DNA of 8,182 bases from CAVPEW01 sp050247895. Lineage in GTDB: Bacteria > Actinomycetota > Acidimicrobiia > Acidimicrobiales > VFJN01. Positions within the stretch are counted from its first letter, which is position 1; the number at the start of each line of letters is the position of its first letter. The notes beneath the pieces were generated by a model that saw only the letters and a list, made by a program, of their open reading frames with translations, ran no database searches and was not told the DNA's origin. Below, piece by piece: positions 1-5,070 of the stretch. Where the stretch lies: contig JBFWTJ010000178.1 in the NCBI GenBank assembly GCA_050247895.1, positions 1 through 8,182 on the forward strand, given 5' to 3'. A program made the translations under genes and the position numbers.

Positions 1-877
1 ACAGCGTGGCCGCCATCGACAGGTAGCCGCCGGTCATGGCCTTGCCGACGCAGGCGATGTCGGGCGAGATCCCGGCGTGGTCGCAGCCGAACAGCCGGCC
101 GGTCCGCCCGAACCCGGTGGCGATCTCGTCCACGACGAGCAGCACGCCGTGGCGGTCGCACAGGCCGCGCACCGCGGCCAGGTACTCCGGGGCGTAGAAG
201 CGCATCCCCCCGGTCCCCTGCACCACCGGCTCGAGGATCACCGCGGCGACCTCGGCCTCGTGCTCGTCGAGCAGGGCGGCCAGCTCGTCGACGTGGTGCC
301 GGGCGAACGGCTCGCCGAAGGCGGGGCTGGGTGGCGGGGCGAAGAGCTGGGTCGGGACCATCCCGGCGAAGAGCTGGTGCATCCCGGTGACCGGGTCGCA
401 CACGCTCATGGCCCCGAGCGTGTCGCCGTGGTAGCCGGACCGCACCGTCACGAACCGGGTGCGCCCGGGCCGGCCCCGCCCGGCCCAGTGCTGGACGGCC
501 ATCTTCATGGCCACCTCGACCGCGACCGACCCCGAGTCGCACAGGAAGACGTGGTCGAGGCCCGGCGGGGTCACCTCGACCAGCAGCTCGGCCAGCTCGA
601 CCGCGGGCCGGTGGGTGAGCCCGCCGAACATCACGTGGGCCATCCGGTCGAGCTGGTCGCGCACCGCGGCGTCCAGCACCGGGTGGCGGTAGCCGTGGAT
701 GGCGGCCCACCACGACGACATGCCGTCGACCAGCTCGCGCCCGTCGGCCAGGCGCAGCCGGGTCCCCTCGGCCGACACGACCTCCAGCGGGGGCACCGCG
801 ACCGGCATCGGCGCGTACGGGTGCCACACCGTCGCCCGGTCCCGGGCCACCAGGTCGTCGCGGGGCTCGGCCGGCAT
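1..877 (-). CDS. bioA: Adenosylmethionine-8-amino-7-oxononanoate aminotransferase (BioA), C-terminus beyond the window
   Basis: This PLP-dependent class III aminotransferase of biotin synthesis transfers an amino group, classically from S-adenosylmethionine, to 7-keto-8-aminopelargonate to make 7,8-diaminopelargonate in the cytosol. The sequence shows WHPY at residues 18-21 and the BioA signature DGMSSWWAAIHGY at about 51-63, whose Trp pair lines the substrate site. It also shows a CDSGS phosphate-binding segment, GYHGDT, VVDEIATGFGRTG with the cofactor-contacting Asp at residue 250, and VGKAMTGGY with the Schiff-base Lys at residue 279. These positions match the roughly 430-residue family closely, so about 292 residues are present and about 140 lie off the left edge. 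The ATG at 877-875 puts WHPY at the usual distance from the N-terminus, and no upstream ATG or GTG in frame was found nearby. It is divergent from the flagellar peptidase gene with 61 bases between them. The DGMSSWW signature favours BioA over other omega-aminotransferases. Confidence 0.95.
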   Translation of the reverse strand, partial: MPAEPRDDLVARDRATVWHPYAPMPVAVPPLEVVSAEGTRLRLADGRELVDGMSSWWAAIHGYRHPVLDAAVRDQLDRMAHVMFGGLTHRPAVELAELLVEVTPPGLDHVFLCDSGSVAVEVAMKMAVQHWAGRGRPGRTRFVTVRSGYHGDTLGAMSVCDPVTGMHQLFAGMVPTQLFAPPPSPAFGEPFARHHVDELAALLDEHEAEVAAVILEPVVQGTGGMRFYAPEYLAAVRGLCDRHGVLLVVDEIATGFGRTGRLFGCDHAGISPDIACVGKAMTGGYLSMAATL

Positions 878-901
878 GCCCCAAGTATGGCGACGGCACC
901 C

Positions 902-930
902 CTCAGGACCCGCAGCGACCGGCCGAACGG
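902..930 (+). promoter_or_regulatory. Sigma-28-like flagellar promoter upstream of the M15 peptidase gene
   Basis: CTCAGG at 902-907 is followed by GCCGAACGG at 922-930. Measured from TCAG (903-906), the spacer to GCCGAA is exactly 15 bases. The sigma-28 family (FliA, SigD, WhiG) consensus is TAAA-N15-GCCGATAA. Here the spacing and the GCCGA core are kept, while the upstream element is TCAG rather than TAAA. The same motif with identical spacing occurs at 1739-1767 before motA, and no third copy with this spacing was found by eye. If used, transcription would begin about 2-4 bases before the ATG at 939. No transcription start data are available, so the assignment rests on the repeated motif and the flagellar context. 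Confidence 0.55.
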
Positions 931-938
931 GAAGGGGC

Positions 939-1724
939 ATGGACGGCATCGCCGCGGTCCAGGGCCGCATCGCAGCCATCACGGCCCGCTTCGAACCGCG
1001 GGCGCCGACCGCGCCGACCGCCGGGGCGCCGGGCGACGCCCCGGGGGCCGGCGACTTCGCCTCCACGCTCGCCGCGCTGCTCGGCCCGGGCGGCGCCACC
1101 GCGTGGTCCGCTGCGACCGGGGCCGGTGCGATCGGGCGGGGCGGGTTCGGCGTGGCCGAGGCCGCGCCCGGGGTGGGCGGGCTGGGCGGCGGCTGGGGCA
1201 CCGGGCTGGCCGGGCCCACGACCTCCACCGGCACGACCGGCCTCGTCGGCCCGGGCCTCGGTGGGCCGGTCGGGGCCACGGGCCTCACGCCGGCGTTGCG
1301 CCTCGCCCCCGGCGGGTACGGGCGGATCCGGCCGCCGGCCGAGTTGGTCGCCTACGGCAACGGGCGCATCCCCGCCGCCGCGCTCGAGCCGATCGGCATC
1401 GGGGAGCACCGCCTGTGGGCGCCCGCGGCCCGGGCCCTGCGCCAGGCGCTGGTCGCCGCCGCGGCCGACGGCGTGCAGATCGGCGTCACCGACTCGTACC
1501 GGGACCTGGCCGGCCAGGAGTCCCTCGCCGCCCGCAAGGGCCTCTACTCCCAGGGCGGGCTGGCCGCCACGCCGGGTACGAGCAACCACGGCTGGGGCCT
1601 GTCGGTCGACCTGGACCTCGACGCCACGGCCCAGGCCTGGATGCGGGACAACGGCTGGCGCTTCGGCTTCGTCGAGGACGTGCCCCGCGAGCCCTGGCAC
1701 TGGACCTACCGCCCCGCCGCCTGA
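939..1724 (+). CDS. M15-family (VanY/DD-carboxypeptidase-like) zinc peptidase of the flagellar operon
   Basis: This is a 261-residue protein with three visible regions. The N-terminal segment (about 1-50) contains an amphipathic stretch, MDGIAAVQGRIAAITARF, followed by FASTLAALL. From memory this resembles the N-termini of flagellar-locus transglycosylase-type proteins in actinomycetes. Next comes a glycine/alanine/proline-rich linker (about 50-120). The C-terminal M15 domain shows SYRD (186-189), SNHGWGLSVD with zinc ligands His217 and Asp224, and EPWHW with catalytic Glu251 and zinc ligand His254. The family cleaves peptidoglycan stem peptides at the D-Ala end. No signal peptide or membrane helix is visible. 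With motA-motB 49 bases downstream, a role in opening peptidoglycan for the flagellar rod is inferred. The ATG at 939 follows GGGAAGGGG. A longer frame is open upstream but would overlap bioA and the promoter motif. The domain call is firm and the role is inferred. Confidence 0.85.
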   Translation: MDGIAAVQGRIAAITARFEPRAPTAPTAGAPGDAPGAGDFASTLAALLGPGGATAWSAATGAGAIGRGGFGVAEAAPGVGGLGGGWGTGLAGPTTSTGTTGLVGPGLGGPVGATGLTPALRLAPGGYGRIRPPAELVAYGNGRIPAAALEPIGIGEHRLWAPAARALRQALVAAAADGVQIGVTDSYRDLAGQESLAARKGLYSQGGLAATPGTSNHGWGLSVDLDLDATAQAWMRDNGWRFGFVEDVPREPWHWTYRPAA

Positions 1725-1738
1725 CCACGGCCGGGTCG

Positions 1739-1767
1739 CTCAGGCCCGGGACCTGCCTGCCGAACGG
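1739..1767 (+). promoter_or_regulatory. Sigma-28-like flagellar promoter upstream of motA
   Basis: CTCAGG at 1739-1744 and GCCGAACGG at 1759-1767 repeat the arrangement seen at 902-930, again giving TCAG-N15-GCCGAA. The last base of the downstream box is 6 bases before the motA ATG at 1774, so a start site at the usual distance would fall on or next to the start codon and give a leaderless or nearly leaderless mRNA. The only Shine-Dalgarno-like sequence in the same place is a weak GGAA. The copy lies in the 49-base gap after the peptidase gene, so motAB may have its own promoter as well as readthrough from upstream. Confidence 0.55.
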
Positions 1768-1773
1768 AACGGC

Positions 1774-2559
1774 ATGGACCTCGCCAGCATCATCGGACTC
1801 GTCCTGGTCCTGGTCGGCGTGTTCGTCGGCATGATCCTCAAGGGCGCCGACCCGGTGGCCATGTTCTCCAACGTGGCCGCCATCCTGATCGTGATCGTCG
1901 GCAGCCTCGGCGCGGTCGTGGCCAGCTCGCGCACGTCCAACTCGGTCGCCGCGCTCAAGGCCCTCCGGAAGGTGTTCTTCCCCGGGCCGCCGCCCGACCT
2001 GTCCGCCACCCTCGACCGGCTGACCTCGCTGGCCGACCGGGCCCGGCGCGAGGGCCTGCTCGCCCTCGAGGACGAGGCCCGCCAGATCGAGGACCCCTTC
2101 TTCCGCAAGGCGCTCCAGATGGCCGTCGACGGGACCACCACCGACGACCTGCGCCGGGCCCTGGTCGCCGACGTCAAGGCCATGCGCGAGCGGCACAAGG
2201 CCGTGGCCGGCTGGTTCACCCAGGCCGGCGTCTACGCCCCGACCTTCGGCATCATCGGCGCCGTCGTCGGGCTCATCGCGGTCATGGGCAAGCTCGACGA
2301 GCCGGCCGAGATGGGCCACGGCATCGGCGCCGCGTTCGTGGCCACGTTCTGGGGCGTGCTGATGGCCAACGGGTTCTTCCTGCCCTGGTCCAACAAGCTC
2401 AAGGCGCTGTCGGCCGACGAGGTGGCCCACCGCCTCCTGATCGTCGAGGGCGTGCTCTCGGTCCAGCAGGGCCAGTCGTCCCGGGCCGTGTTCGAGGTCC
2501 TCAGCAGCCACCTGCCGCCCGGCGCCCGGACCGACCGGGCCGACGACGTCGCCGCCTGA
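1774..2559 (+). CDS. motA: Flagellar motor stator protein MotA
   Basis: MotA is the membrane subunit of the ion-driven flagellar stator. It pairs with MotB to form the ion channel, and its cytoplasmic loop pushes on the rotor protein FliG. The 261-residue product has two N-terminal membrane helices (about 4-24 and 31-52) and a cytoplasmic loop containing RREGLLALE (91-99), which carries the charged residues that contact FliG. Two further helices follow: one starts at APTFGIIGAVVGLIAVMG with conserved Pro156, the other contains FLPWSNKLK with conserved Pro204. These prolines match the two functionally important prolines of the family. The length is that of short MotA/PomA-type proteins. The ATG at 1774 places the first helix directly at the N-terminus. 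motB begins 8 bases after the stop, so the pair is co-translated. The sequence alone does not show whether the ion is H+ or Na+. Confidence 0.95.
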   Translation: MDLASIIGLVLVLVGVFVGMILKGADPVAMFSNVAAILIVIVGSLGAVVASSRTSNSVAALKALRKVFFPGPPPDLSATLDRLTSLADRARREGLLALEDEARQIEDPFFRKALQMAVDGTTTDDLRRALVADVKAMRERHKAVAGWFTQAGVYAPTFGIIGAVVGLIAVMGKLDEPAEMGHGIGAAFVATFWGVLMANGFFLPWSNKLKALSADEVAHRLLIVEGVLSVQQGQSSRAVFEVLSSHLPPGARTDRADDVAA

Positions 2560-2567
2560 GGCCGCCG

Positions 2568-3383
2568 GTGTCCGGATCCGGCCTCGACCTCGACGCGGGC
2601 CTCGACCTCGACGACGAGCACGAGGAGGGCAACCACGAGGCGTGGGTCATCCCCTACGCCGACATGCTCACCCTGCTGATGGCCCTCTTCCTCATGCTCT
2701 TCGCCATCTCGTCGGTCGACCTGGCCAAGTTCCGCGAGCTGGCCGGCAGCCTGAGCGACCAGTTCGGCGACGGCACGGCCGCGACCGAGCCGCTCGACGG
2801 CGAGGTGCCGGTCCTGGATCCCGACGTGGCCACCGAGGACGTCGTCGACCGGGCCCAGAAGGCCGAGCTGGCGCTGCGGCGCGAGGAGGCCGCGGCCGTG
2901 GCCGCCGAGGCCGACCGGGCCCAGCTCGACGCCATCGAGCAGCGGGTCCGCTCGTCGGTGGGCGCCGCCGGGTTGGCCGACGCGGTCGGCTTCCGGCGCG
3001 AGGACCGCGGCTTCGTGGTCACCATCGCCACCGACCAGGTGATGTTCGAGCCGGGCGAGGCCGACATCCAGACCTCGGGCGCGACCATCCTCCGGGAGGT
3101 CGCCGCCGCCCTGCGGGAGGTCCCCAACCAGGTCGTGGTCGAGGGCCACACCGACACCGTGCCGATCAGCACCTCCCGCTACCGCTCCAACTGGGAGCTG
3201 TCCACGGCCCGGGCCACCGAGGTCCTGCGCTCGCTGGTCGACGAGCTCGGGCTCCCCGCCGAGCGGGTGTCGGCCGCCGGCTACGGCGAGCAGCGCCCGA
3301 TCGCCTCCAACGGCGACCCAGCCGGCCGGACCCAGAACCGCCGGGTCGAGCTGGCCGTCCTCAGCCTCGCCGCCACCCGCTGA
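2568..3383 (+). CDS. motB: Flagellar motor stator protein MotB
   Basis: MotB is the stator subunit that carries the ion-binding aspartate and anchors the stator to peptidoglycan. The 271-residue product has an acidic N-terminal tail (1-24), then one membrane helix (about 26-50) beginning WVIPYADMLTLLMALF. In it Asp32 corresponds in motif and number to the essential Asp32 of E. coli MotB. A charged, probably helical linker follows (about 100-140). The C-terminal OmpA-like peptidoglycan-binding domain has EGHTDT (192-197), NWELSTARA (208-216), GYGEQRP and NRRVEL (257-262). The GTG start at 2568 is supported by GAGG at 2558-2561, which overlaps the motA stop codon and sits 6 bases from the start, consistent with translational coupling. 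The N-terminal tail is unusual because it is strongly acidic where MotB proteins usually carry basic residues. fliL often follows motB in flagellar loci, but here the next gene belongs to an unrelated hipBA-like module. Confidence 0.95.
   Translation: MSGSGLDLDAGLDLDDEHEEGNHEAWVIPYADMLTLLMALFLMLFAISSVDLAKFRELAGSLSDQFGDGTAATEPLDGEVPVLDPDVATEDVVDRAQKAELALRREEAAAVAAEADRAQLDAIEQRVRSSVGAAGLADAVGFRREDRGFVVTIATDQVMFEPGEADIQTSGATILREVAAALREVPNQVVVEGHTDTVPISTSRYRSNWELSTARATEVLRSLVDELGLPAERVSAAGYGEQRPIASNGDPAGRTQNRRVELAVLSLAATR
2580..2613 (+). repeat. Short in-frame tandem repeat at the motB 5' end
   Basis: The 16-base sequence GGCCTCGACCTCGACG occurs at 2580-2595 and again at 2598-2613, an 18-base period. 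It encodes GLDLDA then GLDLDD (residues 5-16) in the acidic tail before the membrane helix. This is a direct observation. A local duplication is the simplest explanation. Confidence 0.8.
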
Positions 3384-3430
3384 CCTGCCGCCCGGGCCGG
3401 GGTGAGGCGAGGATCGGGCGATACCAATTC

Positions 3431-3450
3431 ATGTTCGTTGATTCGAACAT
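3431..3450 (+). promoter_or_regulatory. Inverted repeat in an AT-richer leader, probable operator of the HipB-like gene
   Basis: ATGTTCG (3431-3437) and CGAACAT (3444-3450) form a perfect 7-bp inverted repeat with a 6-base spacer. The stretch from about 3419 to 3468 is much richer in A and T than the rest of the window. HipB-type antitoxins characteristically bind palindromes ahead of their own gene, so an autoregulatory operator is the natural reading. A weak promoter could be TTCATG (3428-3433), 17 bases, TGTATT (3451-3456), which would place the palindrome between the two boxes. That promoter is a poor match and only tentative. Confidence 0.5.
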
Positions 3451-3466
3451 TGTATTGGAGCAATCG

Positions 3467-3766
3467 ATGACTCGACCGGTCCCGTTCAGGACGCAGCAGG
3501 CCGCGGTGGACGTCGGCCAGAACCTGACGACGTGGCGGAAGCTGCTGGGCCTGACCGCCCAACAGGTCGCCGAGCGTGCCGGCGTCTCCCGGCAGACCGT
3601 CGGTCGCCTGGAGCGCGGCGACCTGTCGATCGGCATCGACGTCCTGCTCAACGTGTGCCGGGCCCTCGGCGTGCTGCAGGAGGTCGTCAGGGCCACAGAT
3701 CCTTACGAGACGCCCTTCGGCCGGGCCCGGGCCGACCAGAAGCTGCCGCAACGGGTCCGACCGTGA
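3467..3766 (+). CDS. hipB: HipB-like XRE-family antitoxin/repressor
   Basis: This is a 99-residue DNA-binding protein of the XRE/HipB type. In HipBA systems HipB dimerises, represses its own operon and holds the kinase toxin HipA inactive. A five-helix Cro/CI-type HTH spans about residues 14-72. Its core, TAQQVAERAGVSRQTVGRLERG (30-51), has the recognition helix around SRQTVGRLE. The tail DPYETPFGRARADQKLPQRVRP (78-99) is, from memory, a typical ending for HipA-linked antitoxins of actinomycetes. The ATG at 3467 is chosen because GGAG (3457-3460 region) lies just upstream and the HTH keeps a normal lead-in. An in-frame ATG at 3431 would add 12 residues and put the palindrome inside the gene. 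The stop overlaps the next start (GTGA), so the two genes are translationally coupled. The gene looks intact, with no frameshift or missing HTH helix. Confidence 0.85.
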   Translation: MTRPVPFRTQQAAVDVGQNLTTWRKLLGLTAQQVAERAGVSRQTVGRLERGDLSIGIDVLLNVCRALGVLQEVVRATDPYETPFGRARADQKLPQRVRP

Positions 3767-4068
3767 CGGAGATCGGCGTCCACCTCGACGCTCCGGACGG
3801 CGTCGTAGCCGTCGGGACGGCCCGGGTCGACCGACACCGGGGCGCCACGACCACACGGTTCCGCTACCACGACGCCTACCTCGCCGGCCCTGGTTGGGCC
3901 CTGAGCCCGGACCTGCCCGTCACCAGCGTCGAGGGCCTCCTCGCGGTGATCGCCCACTGGAGGCACACCGCGACCGAGCGCGGCATCACCGAAGCCGACC
4001 AGGAGCGGTTCGGCGGCGCGCTGGACCGCTGGCTCGGGCGTGGAGGCACCAGGCCCCGGCCCACCTAG
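3763..4068 (+). pseudogene. HipA-family remnant: N-terminal and C-terminal pieces joined, kinase core missing
   Basis: This 101-codon frame starts at a GTG overlapping the hipB stop by 4 bases. Residues 4-53 read like the N-terminal domain of actinomycete HipA toxins: a short beta-rich start with VGTARV, then TTRFRYHDAYLAGPGWALSPDLPVT, which in full-length members is followed by the kinase. Here the next residues, from about 56 on (LLAVIAHWRHTATERGITEADQERFGGALDR), instead resemble the helical end of HipA, where a W-R-x-x-A-x-x-x-G-I-x-E-A pattern precedes the C-terminus. HipA proteins are normally about 400-440 residues. None of the kinase motifs (glycine-rich loop, catalytic HxxD, metal-binding Asp) is present. 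An in-frame internal deletion joining near 3916-3935 explains this. It should have no kinase activity, though it may still bind HipB. An alternative is a HipS-like stand-alone N-subdomain as in HipBST systems, but no HipT kinase follows. Confidence 0.65.
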
Positions 4069-4113
4069 GGAGCCGCTCGACCCCGGCCTCTCACCACGAC
4101 CGGGCCGCACCCA

Positions 4114-4374
4114 TCAGGCGACGGTGGCGTCGTCGGGCAGGGTGGACCGGCGATCGGCCGGCGCGCCAGCGTCGTCGGGCTCGAGCGCCGGGGTGTAGGA
4201 GCGGACGAGGTGGGCCAGCAGGCCGACGGCCAGGTGGGCGAAGGCCAGGCCGACCGCGTAGCGCAGGGCGGCCGACTCCAGCGAGGTCCGCCCGGCCACG
4301 CAGGCCAGCAGGGTCGGCGACCACAGGACCAGCGACAGGACCAGGGTGCAGCTCAGGCGGGCGTGCGGCGTCAT
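4114..4374 (-). CDS. Small two-helix membrane protein, function unknown
   Basis: This is an 86-residue protein with two hydrophobic segments (about 7-28, LSCTLVLSLVLWSPTLLACVAG, and 37-57, LRYAVGLAFAHLAVGLLAHLV) joined by a short polar turn, and an acidic, proline-containing cytoplasmic or external tail (60-86). I do not recognise a named family. The start is well supported: ATG at 4374-4372 follows GAGGAGG (rc of 4382-4388) with 7 bases between, and it overlaps the stop of the upstream PilZ gene in an ATGA arrangement, so it is translated together with it. It is the last gene of the flhA-flhF-pilZ operon and converges on the HipA remnant with 45 bases between. Its place in the operon suggests a role tied to the flagellar basal body or the PilZ protein, but nothing in the sequence shows what it does. 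Confidence 0.8.
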   Translation of the reverse strand: MTPHARLSCTLVLSLVLWSPTLLACVAGRTSLESAALRYAVGLAFAHLAVGLLAHLVRSYTPALEPDDAGAPADRRSTLPDDATVA

Positions 4375-5030
4375 CGGGGTCCCTCCTCGGGGATGGGGTC
4401 GTGGTGGCCACGGGCCCGGCGGCGCTGGGCCACCAGCTCGCCGAAGACGTGGCGGCGGATCAGGTCCCGCTGGTGCTCGTCGAGGCCGACCAGCTCCAGG
4501 GCCAGGTCCCGGAAGCCCTCCGGACCGGCGACGCTGCGCACCACCCGGGCCGTCACCCGCAGGCGCTGGCCGCCCAACGGCAGCACCATGGCGATCAGGT
4601 CGTCCCGGCCGACCGGCGGATCGTCGGGCAGCAGGCAGCGCAGGCCGCCCTCGCTCAGGTCGCAGGCCGAGGCGATCCAGCTCCCCCCACCGGTGCTCAA
4701 CAGGACGGCACGGCGCCACTCGGCCCGCACGTGCGCCCGGCGCTGGACCAGCTCGGGCTCGCCGCAGAACCGCAGGCGCCACACCGGCGGCCAGCGCACC
4801 AGGCCCCGGTCGACCACGACCCGCCGCTCCACCACACCCCGGGCCGAGAGCCAGCTCAGGGTGGCCCGCACGGGCGAGGTGTCGGTCCACATCCCCGGCG
4901 CGGCGACGTCGACGCCCTCGCCCGCGGCGAGCACGCCCTCGACACGGGTCGACCAGGCCGGCCCGTCCTCGACCACCAGGTCGACCCGGGCGTTGGGGTC
5001 CGGCGCATCCTCCGCGGCGGGATCGGGCAC
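4371..5030 (-). CDS. PilZ-domain c-di-GMP receptor, YcgR-like candidate flagellar brake
   Basis: This 219-residue cytosolic protein has a YcgR-like two-domain plan. A beta-rich N-terminal domain (about 14-90, starting ARVDLVVEDG) is followed by a PilZ domain (about 96-195). The PilZ c-di-GMP motifs are complete: the RxxxR motif is RAHVR with Arg98 and Arg102, and the D/NxSxxG motif is DLSEGG with Asp124, Ser126 and Gly129. YcgR proteins bind c-di-GMP and then slow the motor by contacting the stator or the rotor switch. The presence of motAB 1-3 kb away and of flhA upstream supports that role here. The GTG at 5030-5028 is chosen because the preceding in-frame candidate starts lie inside the flhF-like gene, which ends at 5071, and because a G-rich sequence (GGTGGGGGCGGG) precedes it. 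The start is less certain than the rest. Its stop overlaps the next ATG by 4 bases. Confidence 0.85.
   Translation of the reverse strand: MPDPAAEDAPDPNARVDLVVEDGPAWSTRVEGVLAAGEGVDVAAPGMWTDTSPVRATLSWLSARGVVERRVVVDRGLVRWPPVWRLRFCGEPELVQRRAHVRAEWRRAVLLSTGGGSWIASACDLSEGGLRCLLPDDPPVGRDDLIAMVLPLGGQRLRVTARVVRSVAGPEGFRDLALELVGLDEHQRDLIRRHVFGELVAQRRRARGHHDPIPEEGPR
4382..4388 (-). promoter_or_regulatory. Strong ribosome binding site of the 86-residue membrane protein gene
   Basis: The minus strand reads GAGGAGG here, 7 bases before the ATG at 4374. It lies within the last codons of the PilZ gene and is the clearest Shine-Dalgarno sequence in the window, which fixes the start of this small gene. Confidence 0.75.
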
Positions 5031-5070
5031 CTTCAGCCCGCCCCCACCGTCGGCGCGGACGGCGGCCGGT

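Noticed and set aside
699..938. An 80-codon upstream extension of the M15 peptidase frame
   Set aside because: It would lie over the start of bioA and the promoter motif, and its translation is serine/arginine-rich shadow sequence. The ATG at 939 has an N-terminus that makes sense.
3384..3420. A terminator after motB
   Set aside because: GCCCGGGC is a self-complementary run without a loop, and no T tract follows, so transcription may well continue into the hipB leader.
3431..3466. The ATG at 3431 as the start of the HipB-like protein
   Set aside because: It has no ribosome binding site at a usable distance and would place the operator-like palindrome inside the gene. It remains possible.
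4069..4113. A terminator between the converging genes
   Set aside because: Only a weak pairing of CGGCC (4084-4088) with GGCCG (4103-4107) across a 14-base loop is visible, with no T run. It is not convincing in DNA this rich in G and C.
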